Assembly: GCA_027405735.1 (NCBI GenBank)
Contig: JAPEHQ010000004.1
Span: forward strand, 1,364,001 to 1,428,000
Direction of reading: 5' to 3'
DNA: 64,000 bases
Source of the DNA: Mucor racemosus
Taxonomy: Eukaryota; Mucoromycota; Mucoromycetes; Mucorales; Mucoraceae
The translations under genes were made by a program, and so were the position numbers. The notes beneath the pieces were generated by a model that was not told where the DNA came from, did no database searches, and saw only the letters and a program-made list of their open reading frames with translations. Shown in pieces: positions 38,640 to 49,673 of this stretch. Within the stretch, counting starts at the first letter, position 1, and the number at the start of each line of letters is the position of its first letter.

Positions 38640-40997
38640 ACTAATTTGAATAGTGATGCAGAAATGGCCAGTTTAAAATTGAGAAAGCGCATTTGAAATG
38701 AAAATAAGTGGAGAAAATACTAAGGTATTGCAATGATGGGTATTAAGTAAAGTCTAGATTATTTTTCATTCTCTACCAGGATATTTAGTTTTTAGATGGC
38801 TGTAAAGACTTTTTTTTATTTTTTTATAAATTTTGTGAGAGGACTTTTTGTGGTATAGAGATCCATGAAGGGATGACAGGTATGCAAAACTAAAACCATA
38901 GGATAGTGCTCATTAACGTCTATCTAACGAATTTTATCTCGTGAAAAAATATTAATTTTTGGTCGAGAAAATTGAGATTGAATGATTGATTTTTGGTGAT
39001 TACTACAAAAAAGGATCAATTTTGGACGAGGATATACAAGGATGAATTTTCGCCGACCAAAAAAAATGATGAAAAAAAACTAAAATCCCTACGAAAAATA
39101 GGGCTACAGCTACGAATAAATACTCATTCTGTAGATAATTTTGTTGCGCATAACGTGAAAATAAAATATTTTAGGGTTGCATTTGAATGAAGGGTACTTT
39201 TTGATCAAAAACCGTTAAAATTTGACATTAAATTTACTAGAGATTTTATGAGAAAAACATTTTCAAAACCTACACAGATCGATTCAAAATTAAAAACTGA
39301 ACCTAAAACATTTAGTACGCTAGTTCAACTTACTATGCATTTTTGTGAGCAATTAAACATACAAGGTTTTTTTTGGATTTTTTTGGATTTTTTTTCCATT
39401 TGAACACTTTTTGGATTCAAGCTCAGTTACGTGTGCATATCTGATTATACAATTTTATATGGCAATATTCAAAATCGGAGCGTGCCCCCATTTCAATAGA
39501 TAATCAGGAAATAAAAAATGTAAGGCTATAGTTGATATGCTACAGAATATTGACAAAAGACTTATTTCTATTCATGTTGATTTCCCAGCGAGTATAAAGG
39601 CTTCAAAAGTGAAACACTTGCTTTCCCCCGCTTAAAAGCTCAATCTAAGATGCCATATATCTCGAGATTTTATAAGCTTGAACATAATAGTTTCTAAGCT
39701 AAACCTTCTTGTTTTTCAATGTTTTATTATATATTAAAGTTTTAGGGGTGGTTTTTTTTTGGATAATTTTTGGATGATTTTTGGATGATTTATGGACGAT
39801 TTTTGGACTCCTAAACCTTATAATTATTTATATTTACAAGGTACATCCAACTCTGAGCTACGTTGCATTTTTTCCTTCGGCGAAAAAATATTGATTTTTT
39901 GTCGAAATAATCAAAATAATAGTTGATATCACAGCTTGACCCTATGGTAACTGGGTTTCAAAATTAATTTTACAAATCGACCTGAAAATGATGAAAAAAC
40001 CAAAATTGTTTAATGGTTCATGAATTGCAAAGTAAGTTGAAATAGCTCATTAAATATTTTTTGTACAGTTTTAAATTCTGCATCCACCTAAATTAAATAA
40101 AAAAAAACGTTTCACATTAAATTTTGCGTAAAATGTAATTGAAATTTTTGAGGTTTTTTGGAGATACACATCACTTTCTATAGAAATACTTTAAAAATAA
40201 AAAATTGAGATAATGTGCAACAAAATTATCTATCGATCGAACTATTTCTGAACCTTCTAGTTACATTTTTCGTAGAAGAAACAAAAATTTTGTCATTTTT
40301 TTTTCAAATTCAGAATCTAGGATGAGGGTATATAAGGGAAAATTTGGAGGTAGAAGCGAAGGTATCTCGTTGCACACATTTTTGAAGATAACTCCACGAA
40401 AAATCAATATTTTGAAAAACCCTAAATTGGGTCCAGGAGAGCTCGATGCGATCGATGACATGCATGTAAAAAACATACTGCTCAATTTAACGAATATTTT
40501 GAAATCTACTACAAAAATGCCAAAAAAATGAAAAAAATAAAAGTGCTCAGAATTTTTTTCATACTTTAATATATTATAGAGCGCTTTAAAACAAGCAAGT
40601 TTGATTATTAGAAATTGCTGGTATAGCTTAATTTTTTGCAGAGATATAGAGATGCAAAGTTTTAATTTGTAGCAGTGAAATACCTGTACAAATCTGAAAC
40701 ATTAGCACTTAAAAAGTTATATCAACTTCAAAAAGTAGGATATTTCTGGATACTCGTTTTTGGATTAAAGTTAATCATCTCAGGTACATTGGCATATAAT
40801 TTTTTCTTGGTGTTATTTAGTGAAAAAAAAAGGTAGAGCAGGGATGAAAAGTGCGACCCAGTTTTCAAGGAAAATGTAGCGAATTTTACCTGTTTTCGAG
40901 TTTTTCGTGAGATATAAAATGAATGTATGAAGAGATAGCATAATGCAACCAATTCATATGTATTTAGCAGTGTCTAAGGTATATCCTAAAAGGCGTC
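38640..40997. repeat. Fold-back element, full inverted pair (copy C), LTR-free
   Basis: The left arm (about 38640-39370, minus sense), central spacer and right arm (about 39880-40997, plus sense) match copy A part by part. The site that carries the LTR in copy A is intact here at 39110-39130 (GAATAAATACTCATTCTG). The right arm is also very close to that of copy A; for example both encode the plus-strand peptide MRVYKGKFGGRSEGISLHTF. Copy A and copy C therefore derive from one composite element rather than from chance neighbours. No target-site duplication could be fixed by eye. Confidence 0.8.
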
Positions 40998-41460
40998 TAA
41001 TATGAGGTTAATTATTAAATAAATGAGGAGTCCCGATTCTAAAGATTAGTAACTTTTGAATTTAACATTTCTCAAATAGGCTGCACAAATATATTATTTC
41101 TGCTTTTATTTATCGGCTAACGTGTATTCATTTATATTCCATGTGAAATACCAAAATTGGTTTCCAGATCCAGTTTTGAGATGTAATACACTTCCTCAAA
41201 AGCATGACTAATTAGGCAGTGTGAGTGTTTGAATTGTAATCTTGTCTACGTAGATGGCAAGTTGCAATGATACACTATTATTCTTGAAAGCTATTAATTT
41301 ACAAGGATTTCTGATAATACAGTTCAACAACATCTCATTGGACAATATCCAATATAAATATTCAGCAAGCGGGGCCCTTTTTCCTCCTTTTTTCAGATAG
41401 CATACTTGAATAAATATACATTTTTCACTTGTTCTTTTTTATATACATTCAATTGAAAAA
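40998..41460. other. 5' flank of GPI8
   Basis: AT-rich sequence; a TATATACATT stretch lies about 20-30 bp before the start codon. Nothing else recognised. Confidence 0.4.
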
Positions 41461-42845
41461 ATGGCCAAATGGTGGTGGGGTTATAAACTTATAGCTCTAC
41501 TAAGTTTATTTGTATTATCTGTTTATAGTAATGATCAAGAGCAAGTAGAGGGATTCTTTAGTCAAAGTGGACATACCAACAACTGGGCAGTTCTTGTATG
41601 GTAGTAATCATGTAAAAAGTTGAGCCAATTCTAACGCACTTTTTCAGGTTTGCACATCTCGTTTTTGGTTCAATTATCGACATGTAGCCAACACATTATC
41701 CATGTATCGTACAGTAAAAAGATTAGGTATTCCTGACTCCAATATTATATTAATGTTGGCAGATGATGTATCTTGCAATCCTCGTAATAAATATCCCGCA
41801 ACAGTATACAACAACGCTAATCGATTATTGGATTTATATGGTGATAATGTTGAAGTAGATTATCGAGGATATGAAGTTACAGTTGAGAATTTTATTCGTA
41901 TGCTTACTGGTAAGCTCTGTTTTCTTCTTTTGTGTAATATTTTATTTACTGACTGCGTACAATTATCGACAAAAACATAGGCCGTGTCTCGCCAGATACT
42001 CCTCGTTCGAAAAGATTATTATCAGATGATAGATCCAATATTTTAGTTTACATGACAGGACATGGTGGAGATGAGTTTCTTAAGTTTCAAGATGCAGAAG
42101 AAATCAGCGCTTATGATTTAGCAGATTCGTTCAAGCAAATGTCGGAAAAGAAACGATATAATGAGATTTTATTCATGATTGATACTTGCCAAGCTAATAC
42201 CATGTATAGTAAGATTAACTCTACTAATATCCTTGCTACCGGCAGTAGTAAATTAGATGAAAGCTCCTATTCTGTAAGTGCTATTATCTAATCCTCATTC
42301 AATTGCTTATTAATATAAAATATAGCATCACACAGATTATGACATTGGTGTTGCTGTTATTGATAGTTTTACATATTACAATTTGGAATTTTTGGAAAAT
42401 GTGGATCAAACTAGCGACAAGACATTACAGGAATTGGTGGGTAAAACAATGTATAAAATATACGACGAAAGCTAAAGTTATAAACTAGTTTAATACATAC
42501 GATCCTGTCAAGATTGCTTCTCATCCAGGTATTCGATCTGATTTATTTAATCGTCCATTAGATAAAGTCAAGGTGACAGATTTCTTTGGCAATGTTCAAA
42601 ATGTCGAACTTACTAAAAGTCGATATCCACTTGTACAACAAGAAGATGATGAAGGAACGGATGCAACTACATTGAATGTGAAGGAAACAGAGCAACAATC
42701 AAATACCACAACCAAAGCAACTAAACATTTGCATCATTCATTCTTGGTCGAGAAAAAGACTAATACTCATTATTACATACAATCGGGACTTGGTGTATTA
42801 GCTACAGTGGCGATTGGTTACGTTATTGCAACAACCATCATGTAA
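41461..42845 (+). CDS. GPI8: GPI-anchor transamidase catalytic subunit
   Basis: Five exons, 41461-41595, 41648-41909, 41981-42273, 42326-42436 and 42489-42845, give 385 aa. GPI8 (PIG-K) is the cysteine-protease subunit that cleaves the C-terminal signal of ER proteins and attaches the GPI anchor. Visible: a signal sequence ([19 protein letters not shown]), [26 protein letters not shown] with the catalytic His at residue 159, FMIDTCQA with the catalytic Cys at 201, [15 protein letters not shown], and a C-terminal transmembrane helix (about 362-383). The His and Cys lie within two residues of the yeast positions, and length is normal. It converges with the phosphodiesterase gene, whose stop is 281 bp away. 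The gap holds a T-rich tract at 43060-43121. Confidence 0.96.
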
Positions 42846-43126
42846 TTCAATTAAAAGAGAAAGGATTTATATAAACATATAGTAATAATAAAAAAGTTAA
42901 TTGTTAGTGTATATATTATCATAGTTGATGAGTTATCGTTGCTCATGTTACTTAAGGGAAAGGGAGGGGGGAGGGGGAACGGAGGTAGGAAAAAATCTAA
43001 ATATACAATCTATCGATGTAGTATTAATAATAGTAATAATAATAATAGTAGTAATAATAACAGTTTGTTTTTTTTGTCTTTTTTTGTTTTTCTTTTTTTT
43101 TTTGTTTGTTTTTTTTTTTTTTGGCT

Positions 43127-45747
43127 TTACATAACGTTGCATGAACAATAAACTGGACCAGAGGATTCACGGTGATCCCAATCACCTTGATGATCATGAT
43201 CATGTTGGTACTGTTTTGTTGTAACAGATGAAAAACTAGACATTGCTAAAGTTGGTGGCATTTCAGGTAATGTATAACCAGAATCAAGGTCATTTTTCTT
43301 GGCTAAAGCTGTAACTGCTTGAGAATGATAATCATCTTCAGCTGTAGTTGTCGTATCACTACTACTATTTGAATCTTCTTGTGGCTGTTGTTGTCGTTGT
43401 TGTTGTGTTGCATTTTGATGGTTATTTTCAATATTTTCCCTTTTTCTATCTTCCCAAATCGATAAATTTCGTTTAATATGATCTACTGGAAAAGAGAGTT
43501 CTGTATTTGATCAAAGATGAAAATTAGATTTACAGATCAACTAAAGAACAATATAATAATATATTTACCTTGCGTATATTCACTCACACTTTCAAATAAC
43601 CCAACAGCAACAAATCTTATAAATCCAATTTGTGAATCTTCCAATATAATTTGAGATCTGTCGTTCATGGGTATCACATTTAATCCTAATTCTCGTTCTA
43701 AATCACCTTGAGATGCAAACTCTTCGGTTAATATTTGAGCCCATTCAAAAGCTCTAGGAAAAGGACGAGCAACATTGCTGATATCAGCACATTTGATCAA
43801 ACCACTGCAAAATAAAAGTCTTTCTTCTAAACACCTTGAATCATCCCAATCGTTTGGATCACTATCGACTAGACGTTGCTTCTGTTCTTTAATCTTTGTA
43901 ACATAATCCCCGTGTAACGCCATATCCGTTGCTAAAATACTTGTAATGACTAATTTTCTAAATTCGATATAATCCTTGGAATCTGATCCACCAAGAATGT
44001 CATTGAATTTATGTTTTTTTAATAGTTGAAATAAAGTCATTGCATGAAAACTTTCTAATACAGAGTTGTCATTATAGAGTAGAGCAAGAGGAGCCGAGGT
44101 ATTAATCTAGATGTAGTTAGTACTCATTCAGGAACACAATACATAGTACTCACTAAAAATGCATTATTAACACCGGGATGTGCTGTATCATGTCCGATGG
44201 CAGCTATAAATAAAGCAAATAAATCTCTTGGCCTTAATATACGGTATGTTTTTGAATTTGTTATGCGTGGAGTTCCATCGGCAAATGGTACCAGACCCAA
44301 TTGACATGTAAAATAATATATACATTGCAGTACATCTACTGCATGAGCAAAGTTATGATATGGGTTTTCATCATGATAAATACTAGCTAAATCCAATATA
44401 AAACTATACAGTTGATCTGGTAAAATAATTATAGTTAGTATAGTATTAGAATTACTAGGTTATACTATTATTACCTTGACTAAATTCAGTTACTTCGTTC
44501 GATAAAAATACTTGGGATATAATAATGACTGAACAATGTACAAGATCATCATGAGATAGATTCAATGGGCTGAAATCCCAACTAGAAACTTTTTTTTGTA
44601 AAATATCTCGATGCTCACTAATAATAACAATGGAAAAAAAGGGGGGGATTAATTTCATTTTTCCCATGTGTGCATTAAGGAGTGTTTATATATCATTGTA
44701 TGTATGTGCGTGTGTTTGTGTGTACAATTGGTAAAAAGGAGGGAAGAGGAAATTGAGGAGTATTTCAAAATTCATTCAAGAGGGAGAAATAAACTTACTC
44801 TGTTAATTGTTTACATGCAATCGTTGGTGGTTGTGATGGAATATAAGAGTCTATAATAGCCTTTGTAAAGCTATAAGATGGTGCAGTTAGTACCATCATA
44901 TGAATGCCATGCAACTTTGAAATTACTTTATATCTCTGGTATTTAATGCCTTGATTCGATCTTGGATACGATCCGGTAAATAAGCCGAGGTTTTATCATT
45001 ATTATTATTGTTATTAGAATGATGTGCCGTTGTTGGTGTGATGGGAGACATGACCGAAGTAATTGTGCTAATGGTACTACATGAAATAAGGTGATCTTGA
45101 TATAATGGAGAAGATTGTTGATGATGTTGTCTTCGAACGAGCGCCTATTGTTTAAAAGGTTAACATATACATATGCTTACTGCATTGGTAATTCCTTGTA
45201 AAAAAAATTACCAGAAATAAAGTCTTTATCACATCAGGTCGCAATGGTCGAAGTAAATAGTCAGCAGCGCCCATCTGAACACATTCCAACATGAATTGTG
45301 GATCATCTTTTGTCGAATAAACTACAGGAAGAATTAATTTTTAGTCGTTAAAATTTATAAATAAAATTATGAAATAATACCGATGACAGGTACAGCTTCA
45401 GAAACTTGTTCAATGGTTTGCGATATTACTTCGATCTGATTTCGATTCTCCATAGCATCATCCAATTCCATAAGCAGCAGCGTTGATGAAGATGGCAATA
45501 GTTTTATATAATTTAAGCATGATTCAAGATTTGTATCTTTATGAACTTTTTTTTTTTTTGTTTTTTTTTTTTTTTTTAATTTGATTTTATTGATTGTTCT
45601 CTTTTTGTATTAAAAATAATTTAATTTATAATTACCATGTCCAAATGATTTTTGTAGTATATCGTCTTCATTTACATCGTCATGATCCGAAATATAAAAT
45701 GGATTTGTTTGTTTTAATAAAATAATTGTACATGTTTGTGGATCCAT
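43127..45747 (-). CDS. Class I cyclic-nucleotide phosphodiesterase with receiver-like N-terminus and CaaX box
   Basis: Nine exons on the minus strand: 45636-45747, 45381-45545, 45212-45321, 44927-45144, 44799-44870, 44475-44617, 44154-44416, 43569-44106 and 43127-43485. They give 659 aa with no internal stop. Residues 1-125 resemble a response-regulator receiver (TLLLMELDDAMEN, VPVIVYSTKDD, MGAADYLLRPL), but the usual Lys-Pro is Arg-Pro, so it is probably not phosphorylated. The PDE domain (about 230-540) has NPYHNFAHAVDVLQ, AAIGHDTAHPGVNNAFL, LLYNDNSVLESFHA, GLIKCADISNVARPF and the invariant Gln in SQIGFIRF. All metal ligands are present. It should hydrolyse cAMP and/or cGMP. A Gln/Ser/His-rich tail ends CSCNVM, where CNVM fits a farnesylation CaaX box. 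Human PDE8 also pairs a receiver-like region with this catalytic domain. Membrane attachment is inference. Confidence 0.9.
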
Positions 45748-45799
45748 TTATAAATGAAATGAAATGAAATTGAAAGGGGAAGGGGTTGATTTCTATGCG

Positions 45800-45927
45800 T
45801 TTTTTTTTTTTTTTTTTTTTTTTTTTCTACTTCTTTTGTTCTTTTTTGATTATTTTATTTCTCGAGAAAAATTTAGCTTGGGCAATCAAAGAAAAAGAGT
45901 AGCAAAGAGGAGGATTATATAACAAAG

Positions 45928-45960
<33 letters not shown>
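45800..45960. repeat. Paired homopolymers, T(27) and A(30)
   Basis: A run of about 27 T (45800-45826) and a run of 30 A (45931-45960) face each other about 100 bp apart. They sit just upstream of the phosphodiesterase start codon on the minus strand, so a transcript covering both could fold into a long A-U hairpin. Run lengths are prone to sequencing error. Confidence 0.85.
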
Positions 45961-45968
<8 letters not shown>

Positions 45969-46243
45969 TAAAAGAAAATAAAATAAAAAAAAGAGAAAAA
46001 AAGGGAAAAGAAAGAGGAAAAAAGAAATTGTGAGAGTGAGTTGTTGACTATACGGTAAGACAAAATAATTTTGTGTAAAACAGCAACTTTTTTGTCTGTC
46101 TGTTTCGTCTAAATATAATTACTACTATAGGCCGTATGTATCTATTATAGGCCGTAAAAGCAGTAAGAAAAAAAAGAGGGGTTTCAATCATATATTTGTT
46201 GGTGAAACTCTCTTTTTGATGTAAAAAATCTAGACCTCCTCTC

Positions 46244-47091
46244 CTAAATTTGTGGGCGTCTTGTCTCGTTTGATTTTGTATAATCAATATGATTTAACCA
46301 TGATTCGATCTGTTTGTCCATATCAAACTGAATTTTTCCTCTTAACGGTGATTCAAATGCAGTAAAATAGCTATCCACTGAAGAATCATCATCATCATCA
46401 TCAAGGTGTTGTGGTTGCTGATCAGTTTGAATGCCTATAGAAATTGTTGGTTTGTTAAGGAGCATACTTAGCTCATGTTGTAATATTTCCATGTGTTTAC
46501 TTGAATCTTCTAAATTCGTCCGTAATTTACTATTCTAATGTGAAATATTATAAATATACTTTTTTTCCATAAACACATTTGCGTATATATATATACTTGT
46601 TGTTTTAATTGATATAAATCAAGATCCTTGATCATGATATCCTCTAAATGATACAGCCGTAATTTCAAATCAAAATTTTCCTTTTTCAAATCTGCAATCA
46701 ACTACCAAAAACTGATTAGATTCCGTATAAATGCATGCAATGTATACTGTAATACTTTTTCTACTTCCTTCATAGGTGCTATTTTCGTCTTTGTAGGCAG
46801 TGGTGGTGGTGGCTTATTCATCTCATTACTACAGCTAGTGCTACTACTAACAGATCGGCTTGATTGTTGACTTAATCCAGGTGGTTTCCCTAATTGTGAT
46901 GGATGAAATCGTTTGATATTATGGTGAATCGAGCTATCTGTACAACAAGACCGAGGTTTATGATTAAAATCATGCATAGAAGTTGAGGAGGATATTACTG
47001 TTGAATTACTGCTGCTATTAGCAATTGATCCCAAGCATGAAAAGCTCTTTGATCTATTCTTTATTAGATTTGAATCTAGAGACAATGTCAT
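46244..47091 (-). CDS. Small coiled-coil protein with centrosomin N-terminal motif (Cnn_1N)
   Basis: Three exons on the minus strand, 46756-47091, 46597-46701 and 46244-46534, give 243 aa. After a Ser-rich N-terminus and a Pro-rich stretch (KPPPPLPTK) comes LIADLKKENFDLKLRLYHLE. This matches the centrosomin motif 1 that recruits gamma-tubulin complexes in Mto1, Cnn and CDK5RAP2 (consensus LKKENFDLKLRIYFLEE). A short coiled coil follows, then an acidic patch of six Asp and a C-terminus without known motifs. Known members are much longer, so this is a reduced version or a fragment of one. Intron 1 uses donor GTATTA, because the site 6 nt downstream would break the frame. A role in microtubule nucleation is inferred from the motif. 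It lies 119 bp downstream of the kinase gene on the same strand. Confidence 0.8.
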
Positions 47092-47210
47092 GATTTATTT
47101 TTAATGTATTTTTTTTTTTTTTTAAAAAAAAAGAAAAAGATCAATAGACCAAGGGAAATTTTTATGATTTGAATAAATAATAATGATAATAATATCCGAT
47201 TTATGATGTA

Positions 47211-48990
47211 TTATTGCCATCTAGAAAATTGTGATGTTTGCTGCTGTTGTTGTTGTTGTTGTTGTTGCTGTTGCTGTGACATTGATAAATTAGATCCTTG
47301 TTGATGGCTATTATAACTATCTGTCATTGCACCATCAGGATTGTACGTAAATCCTTTAAATTGTTCTTGCATAGTTTTCGATATTTGTGAATCTTCTTCA
47401 GCAGCGATCGATTCAACTGGTTGTTCTGAAGTAAATTCATCGTCAAAATTTGTTGTATCATACATATTTTCCACTGATGGTTTAAATGGTGCTGGTAATT
47501 GCTTTCTCATTAGTTTTGTCCAATCAATGGATCTAAAAAATGGATGATTTCTAATTTCATCTGTACCTCGATTTCCTAAACGTAAATTTGGATCACGAGT
47601 CAATAGTCCGCTTAGGAAATTAGATGCATCATCGGACATGTCGTCTGGAAATAACAGTTGATCTTGTAGAATTTTTCTATACATTTCATTGGTATTTTCA
47701 TCATAAAAAGGTGGTAATCCTGTCAACATTTCATATAATAAAACTCCCAAAGTCCACCAATCAACGTTTTTTGTATAACCTTGACCTAATAAAAGTTCTG
47801 GTGCTAAATACTCTGGTGTTCCACAAAAAGTATTTGTTCTCTCAGATTCAGTCATATTTAGTTTACATAACCCGAAATCACATAATGCAATATGGCCATT
47901 ATAATCAATCAAAATGTTTTCTGGTTTGAGGTCCCTATGGTAAAAATGTATTAGCTTATAAATCTTTGTGAGAAACTTTAATATCCTTACCGGTAAACTA
48001 CATTAAATCCATGTAGACATTCTAAAGCACAAAACAATTCAGCTGTATAAAACCTTGCTCTCTCTTCACTAAATTTCCCTTCCACTTGTAAATGATGAAA
48101 CAATTCTCCACCGTTAATAAACGCCAATACCAAATAAAGTTTATCGGGGCTCTGAAATGCAAACTTTAGTGGTACAATGAACGGATTTCTTACTTGAGCC
48201 AACACTGTTTTTTCAGCCATCGTATGAGTAACTTCTGAGCGTGAGATAATACGAGACTTTCTCAACACTTTCATGGCATAAATACGGTTTGTATCCTTTT
48301 TACGAACCACATACACTTTTCCAAAACTGCCTCGTCCAATCACTCGTAATAAATCAAAAGATTGAAATGATATATTTGCTTGTTGTTGAGGTGTGTAGCA
48401 TAATTGAACATACATGGCTCCTGTCCCCCCCATAATATTATAAAGTTGATCTTCTAATGCTGTGGAAGTGAAATTGGGTTGGATTTTAATTGTACCCAGA
48501 AAATGATCGTTGGCAGTTCTAGCAGCGGGGACTCCTCCATTTTCTTGATTTGGTGGTTGTCGTAAATAAATTGAAATGGAAACAATGGATTGACAAGAGA
48601 CATCACTATATTTAATTATGAATATACTATATATTCTACCATTCATATATATATACTCACAAATTAGCTCTATAGTTATATACAGGATTTGATGTGTCAC
48701 CTCCAAGTGCATCAATCAAGACTTCATTTTTATCAAATTCCAATACAACATAAGGTAACCACCAATTCTGCTTTCTATGAAATGATTCTCTTTTATTACG
48801 TTGGAGTACAGGTAAAGAACCTGTATTGGGTACCTGTGCACCTTGAGGTAATGTAATACCTCTTGCTTCACATACACGAATGAGTAAAACACCCGCCTTG
48901 GGTTGTTCAATAACTATGTATATATAATGAGATGTTTTTGTTTTTACAATGTTTTTTTTTTTCTTATTTTTTACCCTCAGTATTCATCAT
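47211..48990 (-). CDS. AGC-family protein kinase, Ypk1/Gad8 type
   Basis: Four exons on the minus strand, 48975-48990, 48661-48913, 47991-48605 and 47211-47934, give 535 aa. Residues about 8-160 form a C2-like region (GVLLIRVCEARGITLP, WWLPYVVLEFDKNEVLID). The kinase domain starts FDLLRVIGRGSFGKVYVV near 173, with Lys in YAMKVLRK, RDLKPENILIDYNGHIALCDFG, activation loop TNTFCGTPEYLAPELLLGQGY and the hydrophobic motif FKGFTY near the C-terminus. Ypk1/Gad8 kinases are activated by TORC2 and Pdk1 and control membrane lipid balance, endocytosis and stress growth; the loop Thr and hydrophobic motif are where those inputs act. A CAG/CAA run encodes about 13 Gln just before the end. Sch9 also has C2 plus kinase, but the activation segment and GHIALCDFGLCKLNM favour Ypk/Gad8. 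Confidence 0.92.
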
Positions 48991-49231
48991 TTATTATATA
49001 TATATATATAAAGAGAGAGAAAGAAGGTATAAATAAACGAAATTATAACCAACTACTATATGTACACTAGATTCAAAAAAAAGGGGGGGGGGTCGATGGG
49101 GGCACCTAAACCAATAAAACCATACAAAGATCGGAGAGAACAAGACTTAATTAACGATGTTATCCCCCTTTTTTCTTCTTATTTCACAACATGTACAAAA
49201 AAAAACTTTATTATTAATCTAATAGATTTTT

Positions 49232-49673
49232 CTATCCACCATGCAAAGTTGAGATAAACACAATTTCGTCCTTGTTTTCTAATTCATACTCTAATTCATC
49301 GCATAATTCCCAATCAACATTATTAATCAAGACTAAAATACCAGGACGACTACAAGAAAAAAAAAAAAATTAATATACAAATCAAACAAAGGGCAACCAT
49401 ATGACTTACACTGTGTCCTTTTCAACGAATAAATCTTTTTTTTCTGTCATCATGGTATCACGAATATGAAGGATCAAATCTTGAAGGTTAGAGGGCTTGC
49501 CTTCCTTGTTGATAGCAGGAAATTGAATGCTATGTTTGCTGACATTTTGGAACAAAAGTTCCATGCCTCCACTAGTTACACCATGTAATTAGCAATGGTT
49601 TTTTTTTTTTTTTTTTTGCTGCTTCGAGTTTCATAATTTACCTGAATTCGAGGTTGATGGTTAAATCTGACAT
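49232..49673 (-). CDS. URM1: Ubiquitin-related modifier 1
   Basis: Three exons on the minus strand, 49642-49673, 49410-49571 and 49232-49349, give 103 aa, the usual length. The protein starts [10 protein letters not shown] and has GGMELLF, the block [14 protein letters not shown] and [20 protein letters not shown]. It ends STLHGG, the di-glycine that becomes a thiocarboxylate. Urm1 donates sulfur for 2-thiouridine in tRNA and also modifies proteins under oxidative stress. It sits upstream of the Ypk1-like gene on the same strand. Intron 1 contains a run of about 17 A on the coding strand. Confidence 0.96.

Noticed and set aside
45541..45580. Long T-runs as possible terminators
   Set aside because: They lie in an intron of the phosphodiesterase gene and match the general abundance of homopolymers in this genome.
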